A stretch of DNA of 64,000 nt from GCA-2705995 sp048267965 (GCA_048267965.1 JBLWWK010000001.1:372001-436000), one strand, 5' to 3'; shown: positions 42,587 through 51,571, counted from the stretch's first letter. The notes: generated from the letters alone by a model not told the origin. Numbers and translations are program-made.

Positions 42587-43207
42587 TTAAAGTTTAACTA
42601 AAATCACTTCTGCCATACCGTTTACTAAATACATTTTTTTATTGGTGAGATCTAAACAGCGATAACGGGTTCTTAACTTATCCCTCTTCTGAAAAACACG
42701 CTGATTTCCTTCAATTTGGAAGTAGGCTCCCATGGCTATATCCTCTAAATGAGTAGCTGGGTTAGCATCGTATCTCTTTAAAACCTTCAGTAAATTTTTA
42801 TCGGTACAACTCGATGCTGCCGGATTGGTTAAGTACGAGGCTAGCGCGCTTTCAATGTCTTTCGGGAAAATATCAAGTCGAAAAAACGGGAGCATCAACT
42901 GTTTAAATTGATTTTTCCATTCTATGCCATGCGGCTTTATCTTATTCTTAAACTCTACCCAATTGTACAAATGAGCAATTTCGTGCACCAATGTGATTAA
43001 AAAAGCAAATTGATTTAAATCGTTGTTTACCGAAATTCGGTGGTATTGATCTTTAAATGGCGGACGATAATCTCCGAGTTTTGTCGCTCTTTTCTTCGCA
43101 ATTTTTACAATTACCGGGTATGTAGATAAATACTCACCAACGGTAGATGCGGTTCCTACCGGTATAAAGGGTTCTAAGCTCTTTTCAAACTGTTGGGCAG
43201 AAAGCAT
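42587..43207 (-). CDS. SprT-like metalloprotease-fold protein
   Basis: Zincin-like protein with the HExxH motif (VHEIAHLYNW) and the third zinc ligand region near HGIEWKNQF. I choose the internal ATG at 43205-43207 (MLSAQQFEKSLEPF) because the longer start adds residues without sense. The C-terminal part contains a Cys-poor stretch, so it lacks the full zinc ribbon of SprT. Length of 206 residues. It precedes manC on the same strand. Substrate unknown. Confidence 0.82.
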   Translation of the reverse strand: MLSAQQFEKSLEPFIPVGTASTVGEYLSTYPVIVKIAKKRATKLGDYRPPFKDQYHRISVNNDLNQFAFLITLVHEIAHLYNWVEFKNKIKPHGIEWKNQFKQLMLPFFRLDIFPKDIESALASYLTNPAASSCTDKNLLKVLKRYDANPATHLEDIAMGAYFQIEGNQRVFQKRDKLRTRYRCLDLTNKKMYLVNGMAEVILVKL

Positions 43208-43429
43208 TGTACTAGTTCCAAGTGGGACAAGGAGGGTAACAATCTTTTTTGAAAACACCACAAGACGAGAGGCTTATGCTTACCGTGGCGAGGCAGAGAA
43301 GGAACAAAATAACTTTGCTTGTTTTTTTCATCTTGAACAAAGGAAATAAAAAACCGTAATATTCGCTAAGGCTGTTTTAGATTCAACGCTGCTATTCAAG
43401 TATTATTTTGGTATTTTCGCCCATTAGGT

Positions 43430-44173
43430 ATGGTAACATTATTTTATCACATCGGTAGGTTTTTCATGATGTTGAGAAGGGTTTTCTCAAAACCTGATAA
43501 ACCCCGACTGCTCAGAGAAATGATCGTAAGTGAAATGGTTTCGTTAGGAATTGGGTCACTCGGTATAATTGCTATTATTTCTCTTTTTATGGGAGCAGTA
43601 ATTGTTATACAAACCGCCTCTAACCTAGACGGGGGCTGGATTCCGATGTATAACGTGGGCTACGCAGCTCGTCAATCGATTATTCTTGAATTTTCACCGA
43701 CTATTATCGCTTTAATTTTAGCGGGTAAAATTGGGTCGAGCATTGCCTCAGAGTTAGGAACCATGCGAGTTACAGAACAAATTGATGCGCTAGAGATTAT
43801 GGGGATTAACTCTGCCAATTATTTGATTTTACCAAAAATTATTGGGTTGGTGATAATTAATCCATTCATTATATTAATCTCGATGACCATTGGTTTGGTG
43901 GGCGGTTATTTTGCAGGTGTTCTTACCGGAATGCTCACCACAGACGATTACATTGTGGGAATCCAGATGGATTTTAGACCTTTTGATATTACTTATGCCA
44001 TGGTGAAAACGGTTGTTTTTGCCTTCTTGGTAACCGCTATTCCTGCTTATTATGGCTACTACGCTAAAGGGGGCTCGGTAGAAGTAGGTAAATCGAGTAC
44101 AACAGCTGTTGTGGCAACCAGTATTATTGTTTTGCTGCTTAATTACGTAATCACTCAATTACTTTTAATATGA
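43430..44173 (+). CDS. mlaE: MlaE-family lipid transport permease
   Basis: Inner-membrane permease of an MCE-type ABC transporter for phospholipid traffic between membranes. Five or six hydrophobic helices and the family block ILAGKIGSSIASELGTMRVTEQIDALE are clear. Length of 247 residues. Its TGA overlaps the mlaF ATG (ATGA, 44170-44173). A -7 element TATTTTCG at 43412-43419 lies close to the start. The matching MCE substrate-binding protein (mlaD) is absent; the sequence downstream of mlaF is IS debris. Confidence 0.93.
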   Translation: MVTLFYHIGRFFMMLRRVFSKPDKPRLLREMIVSEMVSLGIGSLGIIAIISLFMGAVIVIQTASNLDGGWIPMYNVGYAARQSIILEFSPTIIALILAGKIGSSIASELGTMRVTEQIDALEIMGINSANYLILPKIIGLVIINPFIILISMTIGLVGGYFAGVLTGMLTTDDYIVGIQMDFRPFDITYAMVKTVVFAFLVTAIPAYYGYYAKGGSVEVGKSSTTAVVATSIIVLLLNYVITQLLLI

Positions 44174-44928
44174 TAGAAGTAAAGAATGTGAGCAAGACTT
44201 TTGGTGAGAATCAAGTGCTGAAAAACATTTCCGCATCTTTTGAAAAGGGGAAAACCAACTTGATTATTGGCGCCAGTGGTTCTGGAAAAACTACCCTTAC
44301 AAAATGTATTGTGGGTCTTCACGAAGTAGACGAAGGGGGAGCTGTGCTCTACAACGACCGAAACTTTAGTGAAATGAATTTTAAGCAACGCAAAGATATT
44401 AGACAAGAAATTGGCTTTCTCTTTCAGGGCAGCGCTTTGTTCGATTCGTTAAGCGTTGAAGAAAATGTAATTTTTCCGCTTAAAATGTTTACCAAACAAA
44501 GCAAAAGCGAAATGCTCGATCGAGTTAACTTTTGCCTGAAAAGAGTGAATCTAGAAAATGTAAATCAGCTTTTTCCTTCTGAACTTTCTGGCGGTATGAA
44601 AAAGCGAGTAGGAATTGCTCGTGCTATAGCCATGAATCCGAAATATTTGTTTTGCGATGAGCCTAACTCTGGCCTCGATCCCCAAACGAGTATCGTTATC
44701 GATAACCTGATTCAAGAGATTACCTACGAATACGATATAACCACCATTGTAATTACCCACGACATGAATTCAGTAATGGAAATTGGCGATCGAGTTAATT
44801 TTATTTACAAAGGTGAAAAGTGGTGGGAAGGATCTAACAAAGACATTCTACATACCGATAACCAAGAAGTAGTCGATTTTGTATACGCTTCTAAGTTTAT
44901 GAGAATGTTCCGCAAAAACAATAAATAG
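44170..44928 (+). CDS. mlaF: MlaF-family lipid transport ATP-binding protein
   Basis: ATPase partner of the MlaE permease. Full ABC motifs: Walker A GASGSGKTT, Q-loop IGFLFQGSALFDSLSVEENV (characteristic of MlaF), signature LSGGMKKRVG, Walker B YLFCDEPNSGLDP, H-loop ITHDMNS. 252 residues. It is the last recognised gene before the 607-bp noncoding stretch with IS debris. A dispersed word sits 6 bp beyond its stop codon. Confidence 0.94.
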   Translation: MIEVKNVSKTFGENQVLKNISASFEKGKTNLIIGASGSGKTTLTKCIVGLHEVDEGGAVLYNDRNFSEMNFKQRKDIRQEIGFLFQGSALFDSLSVEENVIFPLKMFTKQSKSEMLDRVNFCLKRVNLENVNQLFPSELSGGMKKRVGIARAIAMNPKYLFCDEPNSGLDPQTSIVIDNLIQEITYEYDITTIVITHDMNSVMEIGDRVNFIYKGEKWWEGSNKDILHTDNQEVVDFVYASKFMRMFRKNNK

Positions 44929-44934
44929 ATTCTC

Positions 44935-44944
44935 GGTAGGAACC
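44935..44944 (+). repeat. Intergenic exact copy of GGTAGGAACC
   Basis: The only exact copy in the window outside a gene. TCTCGGTAGGAACCCGAAC begins six bases after the mlaF stop, where no coding constraint can explain the word. It marks the left edge of the region that then lacks copies until 51526 (one mismatch) and 55750 (exact). Confidence 0.85.
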
Positions 44945-45003
44945 CGAACTCACTTCGATTTAAAATTTTCTTAGCAGGTCATAAATCAATTCTGTCAAAA
45001 CGT

Positions 45004-45048
45004 ATCATTTTGAGTGTTTTACCTCGTAAAACACTGAAATAAAATGAT
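45004..45048. repeat. Imperfect hairpin in the noncoding stretch after mlaF
   Basis: AGTGTTTTAC and GTAAAACACT (10 bp, loop CTC) are extended by ATCATTTT and AAAATGAT (8 bp) past a small bulge. There is no T run, so it is not a typical terminator. It may be an element end or MITE-like relic; a shorter AGAGAA/TTCTCT hairpin with a T run follows at about 45083-45110 and could end mlaEF transcription. CTGTCAAAA occurs at 44992 and 45071 as a direct repeat on each side. Confidence 0.5.
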
Positions 45049-45206
45049 TTGGATGAGGCTGGTTAGAGTGCTGTCAAAATAGAGAAATTCAATGTTCTCT
45101 GTCTTTTTTGTCAAAAATTAGTGGAGAATTCGCCTGTTTAAAATCGGAGTTTTTTGGCAACAAAATCAGAGGCCAGAGATTGGGTTTAATCATAAAATCA
45201 GTCTAA

Positions 45207-45403
45207 AAAAAGCTTGAAGAAGAAAACGCAAAGCTTAAGCGGATGTATGCAGATTTGGCTTTAGAGCTAGATATGGCAAAATACATTATCGAAAAAAAGC
45301 TTTAAAGCCTTGCCGTAAAAGAGCGATTGTAGCCGATTTAAAAGAGGATTACCCAAAAGGCATAAGCAAGGCGTGCTGTAATTTAATGCCAAGTAGAAAG
45401 TAG
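45207..45403 (+). pseudogene. IS3-family transposase remnant (OrfA end and OrfB start)
   Basis: Two frame-shifted fragments survive. The first (45207-45305) reads KLEEENAKLKRMYADLALEL then DMAKYIIEKKL and stop, the leucine-zipper C-terminus of IS3-type OrfA. The second, in another frame (45305-45403), reads KPCRKRAIVADLKEDYPKG then ISKACCNLMPSRK and stop, the beginning of OrfB. Everything beyond, including the DDE domain, is missing, so the element is dead. It lies 278 bp after mlaF and marks an old insertion. Confidence 0.8.
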
Positions 45404-45448
45404 TATAAAACAATGAAAATGGTGTATAATTTCCAGATTAATTAAAAT

Positions 45449-45500
45449 GGGGGAGCTTACACATAGCTGAGAGCTCAATTAAACCTGTTAAGTCTGCATA
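45449..45500 (+). other. Fragment resembling a TPP riboswitch (degenerate)
   Basis: GGGGGAGCT, a 7-base loop and AGCTGAGAGCTC then AAACCTG recall the thi-box order: a P3 stem AGCU/AGCU, the conserved CUGAGA and AACCUG. The downstream half with the usual GGxUAAUxCC and GCGxAGGGA parts is not recognisable, and no thiamin gene follows (the next gene points the other way). At best it is a relic; chance resemblance is quite possible. Confidence 0.25.
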
Positions 45501-45535
45501 TTTACTTTCAAAAGATAGTTAATAATACTATTTCA

Positions 45536-46369
45536 TCAAAACTTCCCTCTTACGTTGAAGTTATAGTATCCGACCCATCGTTGGCTTGGTTCAATTTTAT
45601 AAATCCAGGACAGAATATCTTTCACAGTAGTAAGTGTGTTGTAAGAACCTTCATCTTCTTCTGCCAAAATGTAGGGAACGTTTTCTTTGGTTAAAACTAC
45701 TACAAGATGATAAACTTCTTTCGATTCATTTGCATCTAAATAATAGTCAATAAACTCGCTAAAAGGCGCTTGGTAAATTTTACCAGCATGCAGTAAGGTA
45801 TCTTTGTGTACTGAATTTAACGGATAGATTATTGATCCTGATTGGTCTGATTCTAAAAGGAATACTTTGAGGTAAGCGTCTTTGCTATTCTTTACTGCAA
45901 ACTGGAGGGTTTCCCCTCCAGAATAAACACTTTTCAAGTTGCTGATTTTAGCCATGAAACCAGGGTCAACATCGGTTTTGTAACGAACCACTTGGGCATT
46001 TATAGTAACCGATACCTGGATATTTCCAAACTCATCAATGCTGTTTTTGTAATCTCCTACCATTTCATAATCCGAAATTCCTCCCCTCATTTCATTAAGG
46101 ATTACTTCGCTAAATGACTGCTCAAAAGAGGTTTCTGTATCTTCTGTGAGCATCAGCTGTACATACTGCACATTTTCTATGAGTCCTGCTTCAACCATAG
46201 CTTTTTGCTTGGCGTTAGCCAGCGCCTCCGTTTGCGCTTGGTATAGGGTTTTATGCTCGGTGAGAAATGCGGTTCCTGTTACGCCTTTAATAGCCTTCGT
46301 ATTTCTTTGTGCATGGATAATTCCTCCAAAAAGGCAAAAAAGAAAAATTAACGATACATTTTTTTTCAT
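45536..46369 (-). CDS. Secreted DUF4384-domain protein
   Basis: 277-residue exported protein; I use the ATG at 46369 (MKKNVSLIFLF), giving a signal peptide ending at IHAQ. The N-terminal half resembles LPP20/flagellar-assembly-like folds (QTEALANAKQKAMVEAGL). The C-terminal half is a DUF4384 domain (YSGGETLQFAVKNSKDAYLKVF, then SGSIIYPLNS), a domain often fused to or adjacent to caspase-like proteases. It lies 15 bp after the caspase gene, so the two form one operon. Function unknown. Confidence 0.8.
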   Translation of the reverse strand: MKKNVSLIFLFCLFGGIIHAQRNTKAIKGVTGTAFLTEHKTLYQAQTEALANAKQKAMVEAGLIENVQYVQLMLTEDTETSFEQSFSEVILNEMRGGISDYEMVGDYKNSIDEFGNIQVSVTINAQVVRYKTDVDPGFMAKISNLKSVYSGGETLQFAVKNSKDAYLKVFLLESDQSGSIIYPLNSVHKDTLLHAGKIYQAPFSEFIDYYLDANESKEVYHLVVVLTKENVPYILAEEDEGSYNTLTTVKDILSWIYKIEPSQRWVGYYNFNVRGKF

Positions 46370-46384
46370 TGAGATTATCATAGC

Positions 46385-49153
46385 TTAATATTCAAACAGG
46401 ACTCTATTGGTATCATTGCCTTTTAATACCGGCACTTGTTCTATTCCATGAATCCGTCTGGCATAGTAAGGAACACCTTCATTATTATCAGCAATACGCT
46501 TATAAACCTCTTGAACGGTGATTTTTCTATCGTTATTGGTATCGGTTACCTCATAATCCTGAAGTGCTTTTAAAAAAGCCCAGGTGAAAAGTCCATGCTG
46601 ATTTTCTGTATACCAAGAAGAGACTTGATCTCCACTAGAAGAATTAAAGATTATACCCTTTTCTAGAAGGGCTGCCTGTGGCTTGGTTTTAATTACAACG
46701 GGACTGATTTCCTCATAAACATCTGCACCCGAAAAACAGGCATCGGTTACTACAGTAATGTGCTTTGCGGGAAGTTTACCCAAATTCTGATAAAATACTT
46801 CCAAAGGAAAACCAGTAGATTCTACATATTTCGGATCGCTATCAATGGGTACGAAATATCCTTTGCCATCTGCCAAGCCTGGCGCACCATGTCCAGAGTA
46901 AAAAACAAACACATCTGATTTTTCGTGTTTCATTGTGTTATACAACTTTCCTTTATGGTTCAGCTCAGTACCAAATAAGGTTCTGAAATTGCTTAAAGTA
47001 GCGTTCTCGTAATAAAGTATATTACCTGGCTTAAACCCTAAAGTTTTCGTGAGATACTGCTTCATTACACGAGCATCATTGATGGCATAGTCGACATTAG
47101 AAGCAGAAATATAATCTCTATTTCCTATCACCACGGCAATAGCGTCTGCATTAACCATATTGGTTTTTGGAATTACTTTATCAACACCTGCTTGTAATGC
47201 AATAGTGTTGATGGGCTGTCGCTTTTTGTTGTTGATAGGTTTCACTACAAGGAGCTGCTGGTTATTACTGGCCGTGTTTTCTAAAACAGCTTCAACGGTT
47301 TTTATAAGTCCATACTGACCATAACTTTCATTTACGATTATTTTGATAGGAATTGTTTGCGCTGAATATTTGCTATTTGTAAAAAACTCTAAGTTGATTT
47401 TCACATCTTCACCATATGCCAATGAGTTGAATTGAAACTCGGTTGGTCCTGCAGCAAATACATTCTCCGGAAGTTTGCATGAAACTTTTACTTCTTCGGC
47501 ATTACCAAAACCCTTGTTTTGCAAAGCCAATTGCAACTTTATGGGTGTGCTTTTTTGAATGGTACCTGTAGCAGAACTGAATAGATAATCGGCTACACGT
47601 AATTCTGGAGGTTGAAATTCTAGAGTAGTTACCTCCAATGAAACGGGTGCTGCTTCAAAACCGTTGGCGTCTACAGCTGTAACTTGAAACCTAGCGGTAC
47701 CCGATTGTAAAATTCTATTAGCTTGAAGTTCTATGGTGATTTTGGCTTGTTCACCTGGGAGGAGCTTTGCTATTGGCTGACTATTTGATTGAACAACCAA
47801 TCCGGTAATACCATTTTTTTCGATTGCTTTACTCCCTAGCTTGTACGCTGTTCCCTGCCCTTTATTAGTAATTTGATACGAAATGGTAGCCGCATCATTG
47901 GCATTTAAGGTCTTGTTGCCATCAGCATCTTTAAACACCACCTTGTCAATGCTCAACAAAGGAGGGGATTTGGGCATGGGGACTCTTTCAGAAGATAGTT
48001 TTATCACCCAAAAGTCAGCTTTGCCTAGGCCTTTAGAACCGTTATATCCTGCTAACAGGAAACCGCCATCTACAGCTGGGGTAATGGCATAAGCCATATC
48101 ATCTTGATTTCCACCATAGGTCTGTTCCCATAACTTATTGCCCTGATCATCTATTTTGACTACCCAAAAGTCAGTACTTCCTGCGCCATTGGAATATGTA
48201 TAGCCGGCTATCAAAAAACCGCCATCGTTAGCAGGAGTGATGGCATTGGCCAAATCACTGCCACTTCCTCCATAGGTGCGATCCCACAACCTTTTGCCCT
48301 GATCATCTATTTTGACCACCCAAATATCAGCTTTTCCAGAGCCTTTGGAATATGTAGAGCCTGCTATAAGGAACCCCCCATCTTTTGTACGGGTGATAGC
48401 ATCTGCCATATCACTATCACTTCCCCCGTAGGCGCTTTCCCACAACTTTTTACCCTGATTATCTATTTTGACTACCCAGAAGTCTGATCTTCCCATGCCT
48501 TTGGAATGTGTATAGCCGACTATTAAAAATCCTCCATCACCTGATGCAATAATGGTGCTGGCTTCATCAGAAGCAATCCCACCGTAGGTACGATCCCATA
48601 ATTTATTACCCTGATCATCTATTTTGACTACCCAAAAATCTTTTCCCACACCGTTAGAAAACTTAAAGCCGGCTACCAAAAAAAAACCATCACCAGAAGA
48701 AATAATATCGCTGGCTTCTTCATGTCCACTTCCTCCGTAGGTACGATCCCATAACTTATTACCTTGATTATCCATTTTGATCACCCAAAAGTCTGATCTT
48801 CCCGCACCCTTTGACCACGAAGATCCGACTGCCAAGAAACTACGATCTCCCGAGGGGCAGATGGCGTTGACCCCATCATACTCACTTCCACCGTAGTCGC
48901 GATCCCAAAGCTTATTGCCCTGATCATCTATTTTGACTAACAAGAAGTCATATCCTCCAGTGCCTTGGTTATAAGTAGAGCCGGCTACAAGGAAGCCTCC
49001 ATCTTTGGTGGGGGTGATGTCTTGAGCTATATCACTACCACTGCCTCCGTAAGTTCTATCCCATTCTACTTCTGGAATAGTTTGAGACATCAATAGCTGT
49101 GAAGAAAAGAAACCTAAAAAGTACAAAAAGGCTGTAAATATTTTTTTATCCAT
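46385..49153 (-). CDS. Secreted seven-repeat propeller / caspase (peptidase C14) protein
   Basis: 922-residue exported protein. Signal peptide to about 24 (LLMSQ); seven consecutive 51-52-residue repeats (about 28-395), each with LWDRTYGG, DGGFL, AG and DFWVVKIDDQGNK, enough for a seven-bladed propeller; then two Ig/CARDB-like segments (about 400-640); then a caspase domain (669-922) with the catalytic His755 in YSGHG and Cys806 in TDACFSG. Both catalytic residues are intact, so it is probably an active metacaspase-like (orthocaspase) enzyme working outside the cytoplasm. A plausible -7 element (TATCTTCG, minus strand) is at 49252-49259. It pairs with the DUF4384 gene downstream. Confidence 0.88.
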   Translation of the reverse strand: MDKKIFTAFLYFLGFFSSQLLMSQTIPEVEWDRTYGGSGSDIAQDITPTKDGGFLVAGSTYNQGTGGYDFLLVKIDDQGNKLWDRDYGGSEYDGVNAICPSGDRSFLAVGSSWSKGAGRSDFWVIKMDNQGNKLWDRTYGGSGHEEASDIISSGDGFFLVAGFKFSNGVGKDFWVVKIDDQGNKLWDRTYGGIASDEASTIIASGDGGFLIVGYTHSKGMGRSDFWVVKIDNQGKKLWESAYGGSDSDMADAITRTKDGGFLIAGSTYSKGSGKADIWVVKIDDQGKRLWDRTYGGSGSDLANAITPANDGGFLIAGYTYSNGAGSTDFWVVKIDDQGNKLWEQTYGGNQDDMAYAITPAVDGGFLLAGYNGSKGLGKADFWVIKLSSERVPMPKSPPLLSIDKVVFKDADGNKTLNANDAATISYQITNKGQGTAYKLGSKAIEKNGITGLVVQSNSQPIAKLLPGEQAKITIELQANRILQSGTARFQVTAVDANGFEAAPVSLEVTTLEFQPPELRVADYLFSSATGTIQKSTPIKLQLALQNKGFGNAEEVKVSCKLPENVFAAGPTEFQFNSLAYGEDVKINLEFFTNSKYSAQTIPIKIIVNESYGQYGLIKTVEAVLENTASNNQQLLVVKPINNKKRQPINTIALQAGVDKVIPKTNMVNADAIAVVIGNRDYISASNVDYAINDARVMKQYLTKTLGFKPGNILYYENATLSNFRTLFGTELNHKGKLYNTMKHEKSDVFVFYSGHGAPGLADGKGYFVPIDSDPKYVESTGFPLEVFYQNLGKLPAKHITVVTDACFSGADVYEEISPVVIKTKPQAALLEKGIIFNSSSGDQVSSWYTENQHGLFTWAFLKALQDYEVTDTNNDRKITVQEVYKRIADNNEGVPYYARRIHGIEQVPVLKGNDTNRVLFEY

Positions 49154-49323
49154 ACTCTAAAAGAATATAGCATAAAAGTAATTTATCAGAACGATTTGGA
49201 AATAATCGTTTTTAAAAATATTGTCGATTAACCGATTTGTTATTTCATTCTCGAAGATATTTTCCATATGAAATCAAATGTTCAATTAGTAAAATGTTTC
49301 AAGAATGTGTGCAAATTGTGCGC

Positions 49324-49362
49324 AAAAAAAAAGACTTTCAAATTTATTTGAAAGTCTTTTTT
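49324..49362 (-). terminator. Terminator after tRNA-Val
   Basis: AAAGACTTTCAAA pairs with TTTGAAAGTCTTT, with T/A runs on both sides, just after the tRNA on the minus strand. It can work in both directions and insulates the tRNA from the caspase gene promoter. Confidence 0.88.
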
Positions 49363-49369
49363 AGTTGGG

Positions 49370-49444
49370 TGGGCGATACTGGATTCGAACCAGTGACCCC
49401 CTGCTTGTAAGGCAGGTGCTCTGAACCAGCTGAGCTAATCGCCC
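49370..49444 (-). tRNA. tRNA-Val (UAC anticodon)
   Basis: Cloverleaf of 75 nt on the minus strand: acceptor GGGCGAT with ATCGCCC, D-arm containing AGCTCAGCTGG, anticodon stem CCTGC/GCAGG with loop CTTACAA (anticodon TAC at 49407-49409), and T-arm GGTTCGAATCC. The discriminator base is A and CCA is not encoded. Decodes GUA and GUG. Confidence 0.97.
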
Positions 49445-49523
49445 TTTTTGTTTGTGTCCTTGTTTGTAACAGGGCTGCAAATATAGGTGACATTTTTTAA
49501 TCACCAAACATATTCTGAAAAAA

Positions 49524-50747
49524 TCACGGAATAATTTCGGCTACCACAAAGGTGCTTCCGCCTATGTAAAGTCCATCGTTGTTCTTAAGGTTTTGTTTTG
49601 CAACTAGATAAGCTTCTTTGCTCGAGTTGAAAACGGAAAAAGAAAAATTTTTCTCCGCGAATTTTTTTTCTAAAATTTTTAAATCCATTCCTCGGGGCAC
49701 ATCTGGCTTGCACAAATAGTAATGAGCCTTTTTGGGTAAAATCAATAAAATTTCATCAATTGACTTATCACCCACCGATCCGTAAACAAGGTGTAGTTGG
49801 TCAAAATCCATCGAAACCAACTGGTTCATGGTGTAGGTAAGTCCATCTTTGTTATGGGCCGTATCTGCAACTATAAACGGTTCCTTCTGTAAAATTTGCC
49901 AACGCCCCTGAAGTTGAGTTAACGCTTGAACGTTTAAAAATGCTTCTTCGATTACCGAATCGGCAAGTACGGTATTTGTTGCATTTGCCCATTCTTTTAA
50001 AGCGATATAGGCGGTTTGCATGTTTTCTTCTTGGTACTTGCCCAATAAATCGGAAGAAAGCGGTTTTCGCGCCTGCTGATCGGCAAAAATGATGGGGGCT
50101 TGTGCTTCTTCGGCTTTCTGTAGGAACACGTTTTTCGTTTCTGGCTGTGTTTTACCAATAACTACAGGAACATGCTCTTTTATAACACCCGCTTTTTCAC
50201 GAGCAATTTTATCGAGAGAATCTCCGAGTATATCGGTGTGATCCCAACCAATATTGGTGATAACAGAAAGCTGCGGTGTAATAACATTGGTAGAATCGAG
50301 TCGGCCACCTAATCCCACTTCTATGATAGCTATATCTACCTGTTGATTGGCAAAATATTCGAAGCCCATTACCACTGCGTATTCGAAAAAAGAAGGCGAA
50401 AGTTGCTGATCGATGCCTTGATTTTCTTCCACAAAACGAATCACCTCGCTTTCAGGAATCATTTCACCATTGATTTTAATGCGCTCTCGAAAGTCTTTTA
50501 AATGCGGACTAGTTAACAATCCTACCTTTAAGCCAGCTTTTTGCAGTGCAGCAGATAAATAATGCGAAACGCTTCCTTTACCGTTGGTTCCTGCTACATG
50601 TATTGATGAAAACTTTTTTTCAGGATGATGAAGAGCTTTGCAAAAAGCGATTGTTGTAGATAAATCAGCTTTGAAAGCAGTTTTTCCTTGTCTTTGGTAC
50701 ATTGGAAGCCTAGAGAAAAGGTATTCCAGTGTTTCGGGGTATGTCAT
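49524..50747 (-). CDS. folC: Bifunctional folylpolyglutamate/dihydrofolate synthase FolC
   Basis: Adds glutamate to folates, and glutamate to dihydropteroate in bifunctional types. Mur-ligase fold with P-loop GTNGKGSV at residues 53-60, IIEVGLGGRLDSTN, and ITNIGWDHTDILG. Length of 407 residues. It starts 1 bp after the tonB-like stop, so it is part of that transcript even though its role differs. Its downstream neighbour is the tRNA. Confidence 0.95.
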   Translation of the reverse strand: MTYPETLEYLFSRLPMYQRQGKTAFKADLSTTIAFCKALHHPEKKFSSIHVAGTNGKGSVSHYLSAALQKAGLKVGLLTSPHLKDFRERIKINGEMIPESEVIRFVEENQGIDQQLSPSFFEYAVVMGFEYFANQQVDIAIIEVGLGGRLDSTNVITPQLSVITNIGWDHTDILGDSLDKIAREKAGVIKEHVPVVIGKTQPETKNVFLQKAEEAQAPIIFADQQARKPLSSDLLGKYQEENMQTAYIALKEWANATNTVLADSVIEEAFLNVQALTQLQGRWQILQKEPFIVADTAHNKDGLTYTMNQLVSMDFDQLHLVYGSVGDKSIDEILLILPKKAHYYLCKPDVPRGMDLKILEKKFAEKNFSFSVFNSSKEAYLVAKQNLKNNDGLYIGGSTFVVAEIIP

Positions 50748-50748
50748 G

Positions 50749-51570
50749 CTAGTTTAAGATAAAACGATAGGTAATCGTTCCAATTTGAGTAAAAGGCGCA
50801 TCTGGCTTAGCTTGCCATTTTGTTTCCATCGCTGCTTTTTGTGCCTGTCGAGTTAAACAGTCGGCATAGTTGGTAGTTCCTCGCGCTACTTTAGTATCTA
50901 CGGTTTTACCATTTCTATCTACTCTCACTTCAATTACTACGGTTCCTTCTTCTTGGCAGTTGTATGCAGGACGAGGTTTTGTGAGGGCCTTTCGGTTTCC
51001 GAGATTATAATTGCCGTCTCCGCCACCACCTAAGTTGCCGGTATAGGCATTGCCTTCTTTGTCGCCATTTTCTTGGCCTTTGTTACCATCGCTATTGGCA
51101 TCGTTGCCTTCGCTGCCGCCTTCTTTACCTGAATTTTTAAGTTTATTCAGTGCATTTTTTAGCGGATCACTGATTTCTTGTTCTGGTTCTTTCGGCTTTT
51201 CTTCTTCTTGAGTAGTTGTAGTGGTTTTTGTCTCTTTTACCGTTTTGGGCTTATCTTCTGTAGGCGTTTCAATGGTTTCAATTTCTGTTTGAGTTACCAC
51301 TTGCTCGTTAGCCGATGGAGTAGGAGGTGTGGGCTCTGAAGTAGTTTCTACGGGTTCGTTGGTGTTGGTAGTTGCATTCGGATTTCCGGTCACATCTGGT
51401 TCTATTTCACCACTTCCGGTAGTAGAATTACCGAAATTCACGAAAATTCCTTGTTCCGGTTTAGGAACCATATGAGTAAGGCCTGTGAAAATAAAAAACA
51501 ACAAGATGAGTAGGTGTACCACAACGGTTCCTACTAATCCTTCACGTTTATATTTAGATAACTTGTTCAT
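50749..51570 (-). CDS. TonB-family energy transducer
   Basis: Links proton motive force from ExbB/ExbD to outer-membrane receptors or envelope stability. I choose the ATG at 51568-51570 (MNKLSKYKREG) since upstream codons fall in exbD. One N-terminal helix (about 11-33), a long Pro/Glu/Thr- and Gly-rich linker (about 45-195), and a C-terminal TonB-like domain with AYNCQEEGTVVIEVRVDRNG. 273 residues. Order exbB-exbD-tonB is standard; this set may be a TolQRA equivalent, so TonB versus TolA-like role is open. Confidence 0.85.
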   Translation of the reverse strand: MNKLSKYKREGLVGTVVVHLLILLFFIFTGLTHMVPKPEQGIFVNFGNSTTGSGEIEPDVTGNPNATTNTNEPVETTSEPTPPTPSANEQVVTQTEIETIETPTEDKPKTVKETKTTTTTQEEEKPKEPEQEISDPLKNALNKLKNSGKEGGSEGNDANSDGNKGQENGDKEGNAYTGNLGGGGDGNYNLGNRKALTKPRPAYNCQEEGTVVIEVRVDRNGKTVDTKVARGTTNYADCLTRQAQKAAMETKWQAKPDAPFTQIGTITYRFILN

Positions 51571-51571
51571 G

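Noticed and set aside
47980..49100. Near-identical DNA blocks every ~155 bp
   Set aside because: They are in-frame repeats of the propeller in the caspase protein, not a CRISPR or IS array.
44929..49444. Integrated island using tRNA-Val as attachment site
   Set aside because: No direct repeat of the tRNA 3' end was found near 44.9-45.5 kb and no integrase is present.
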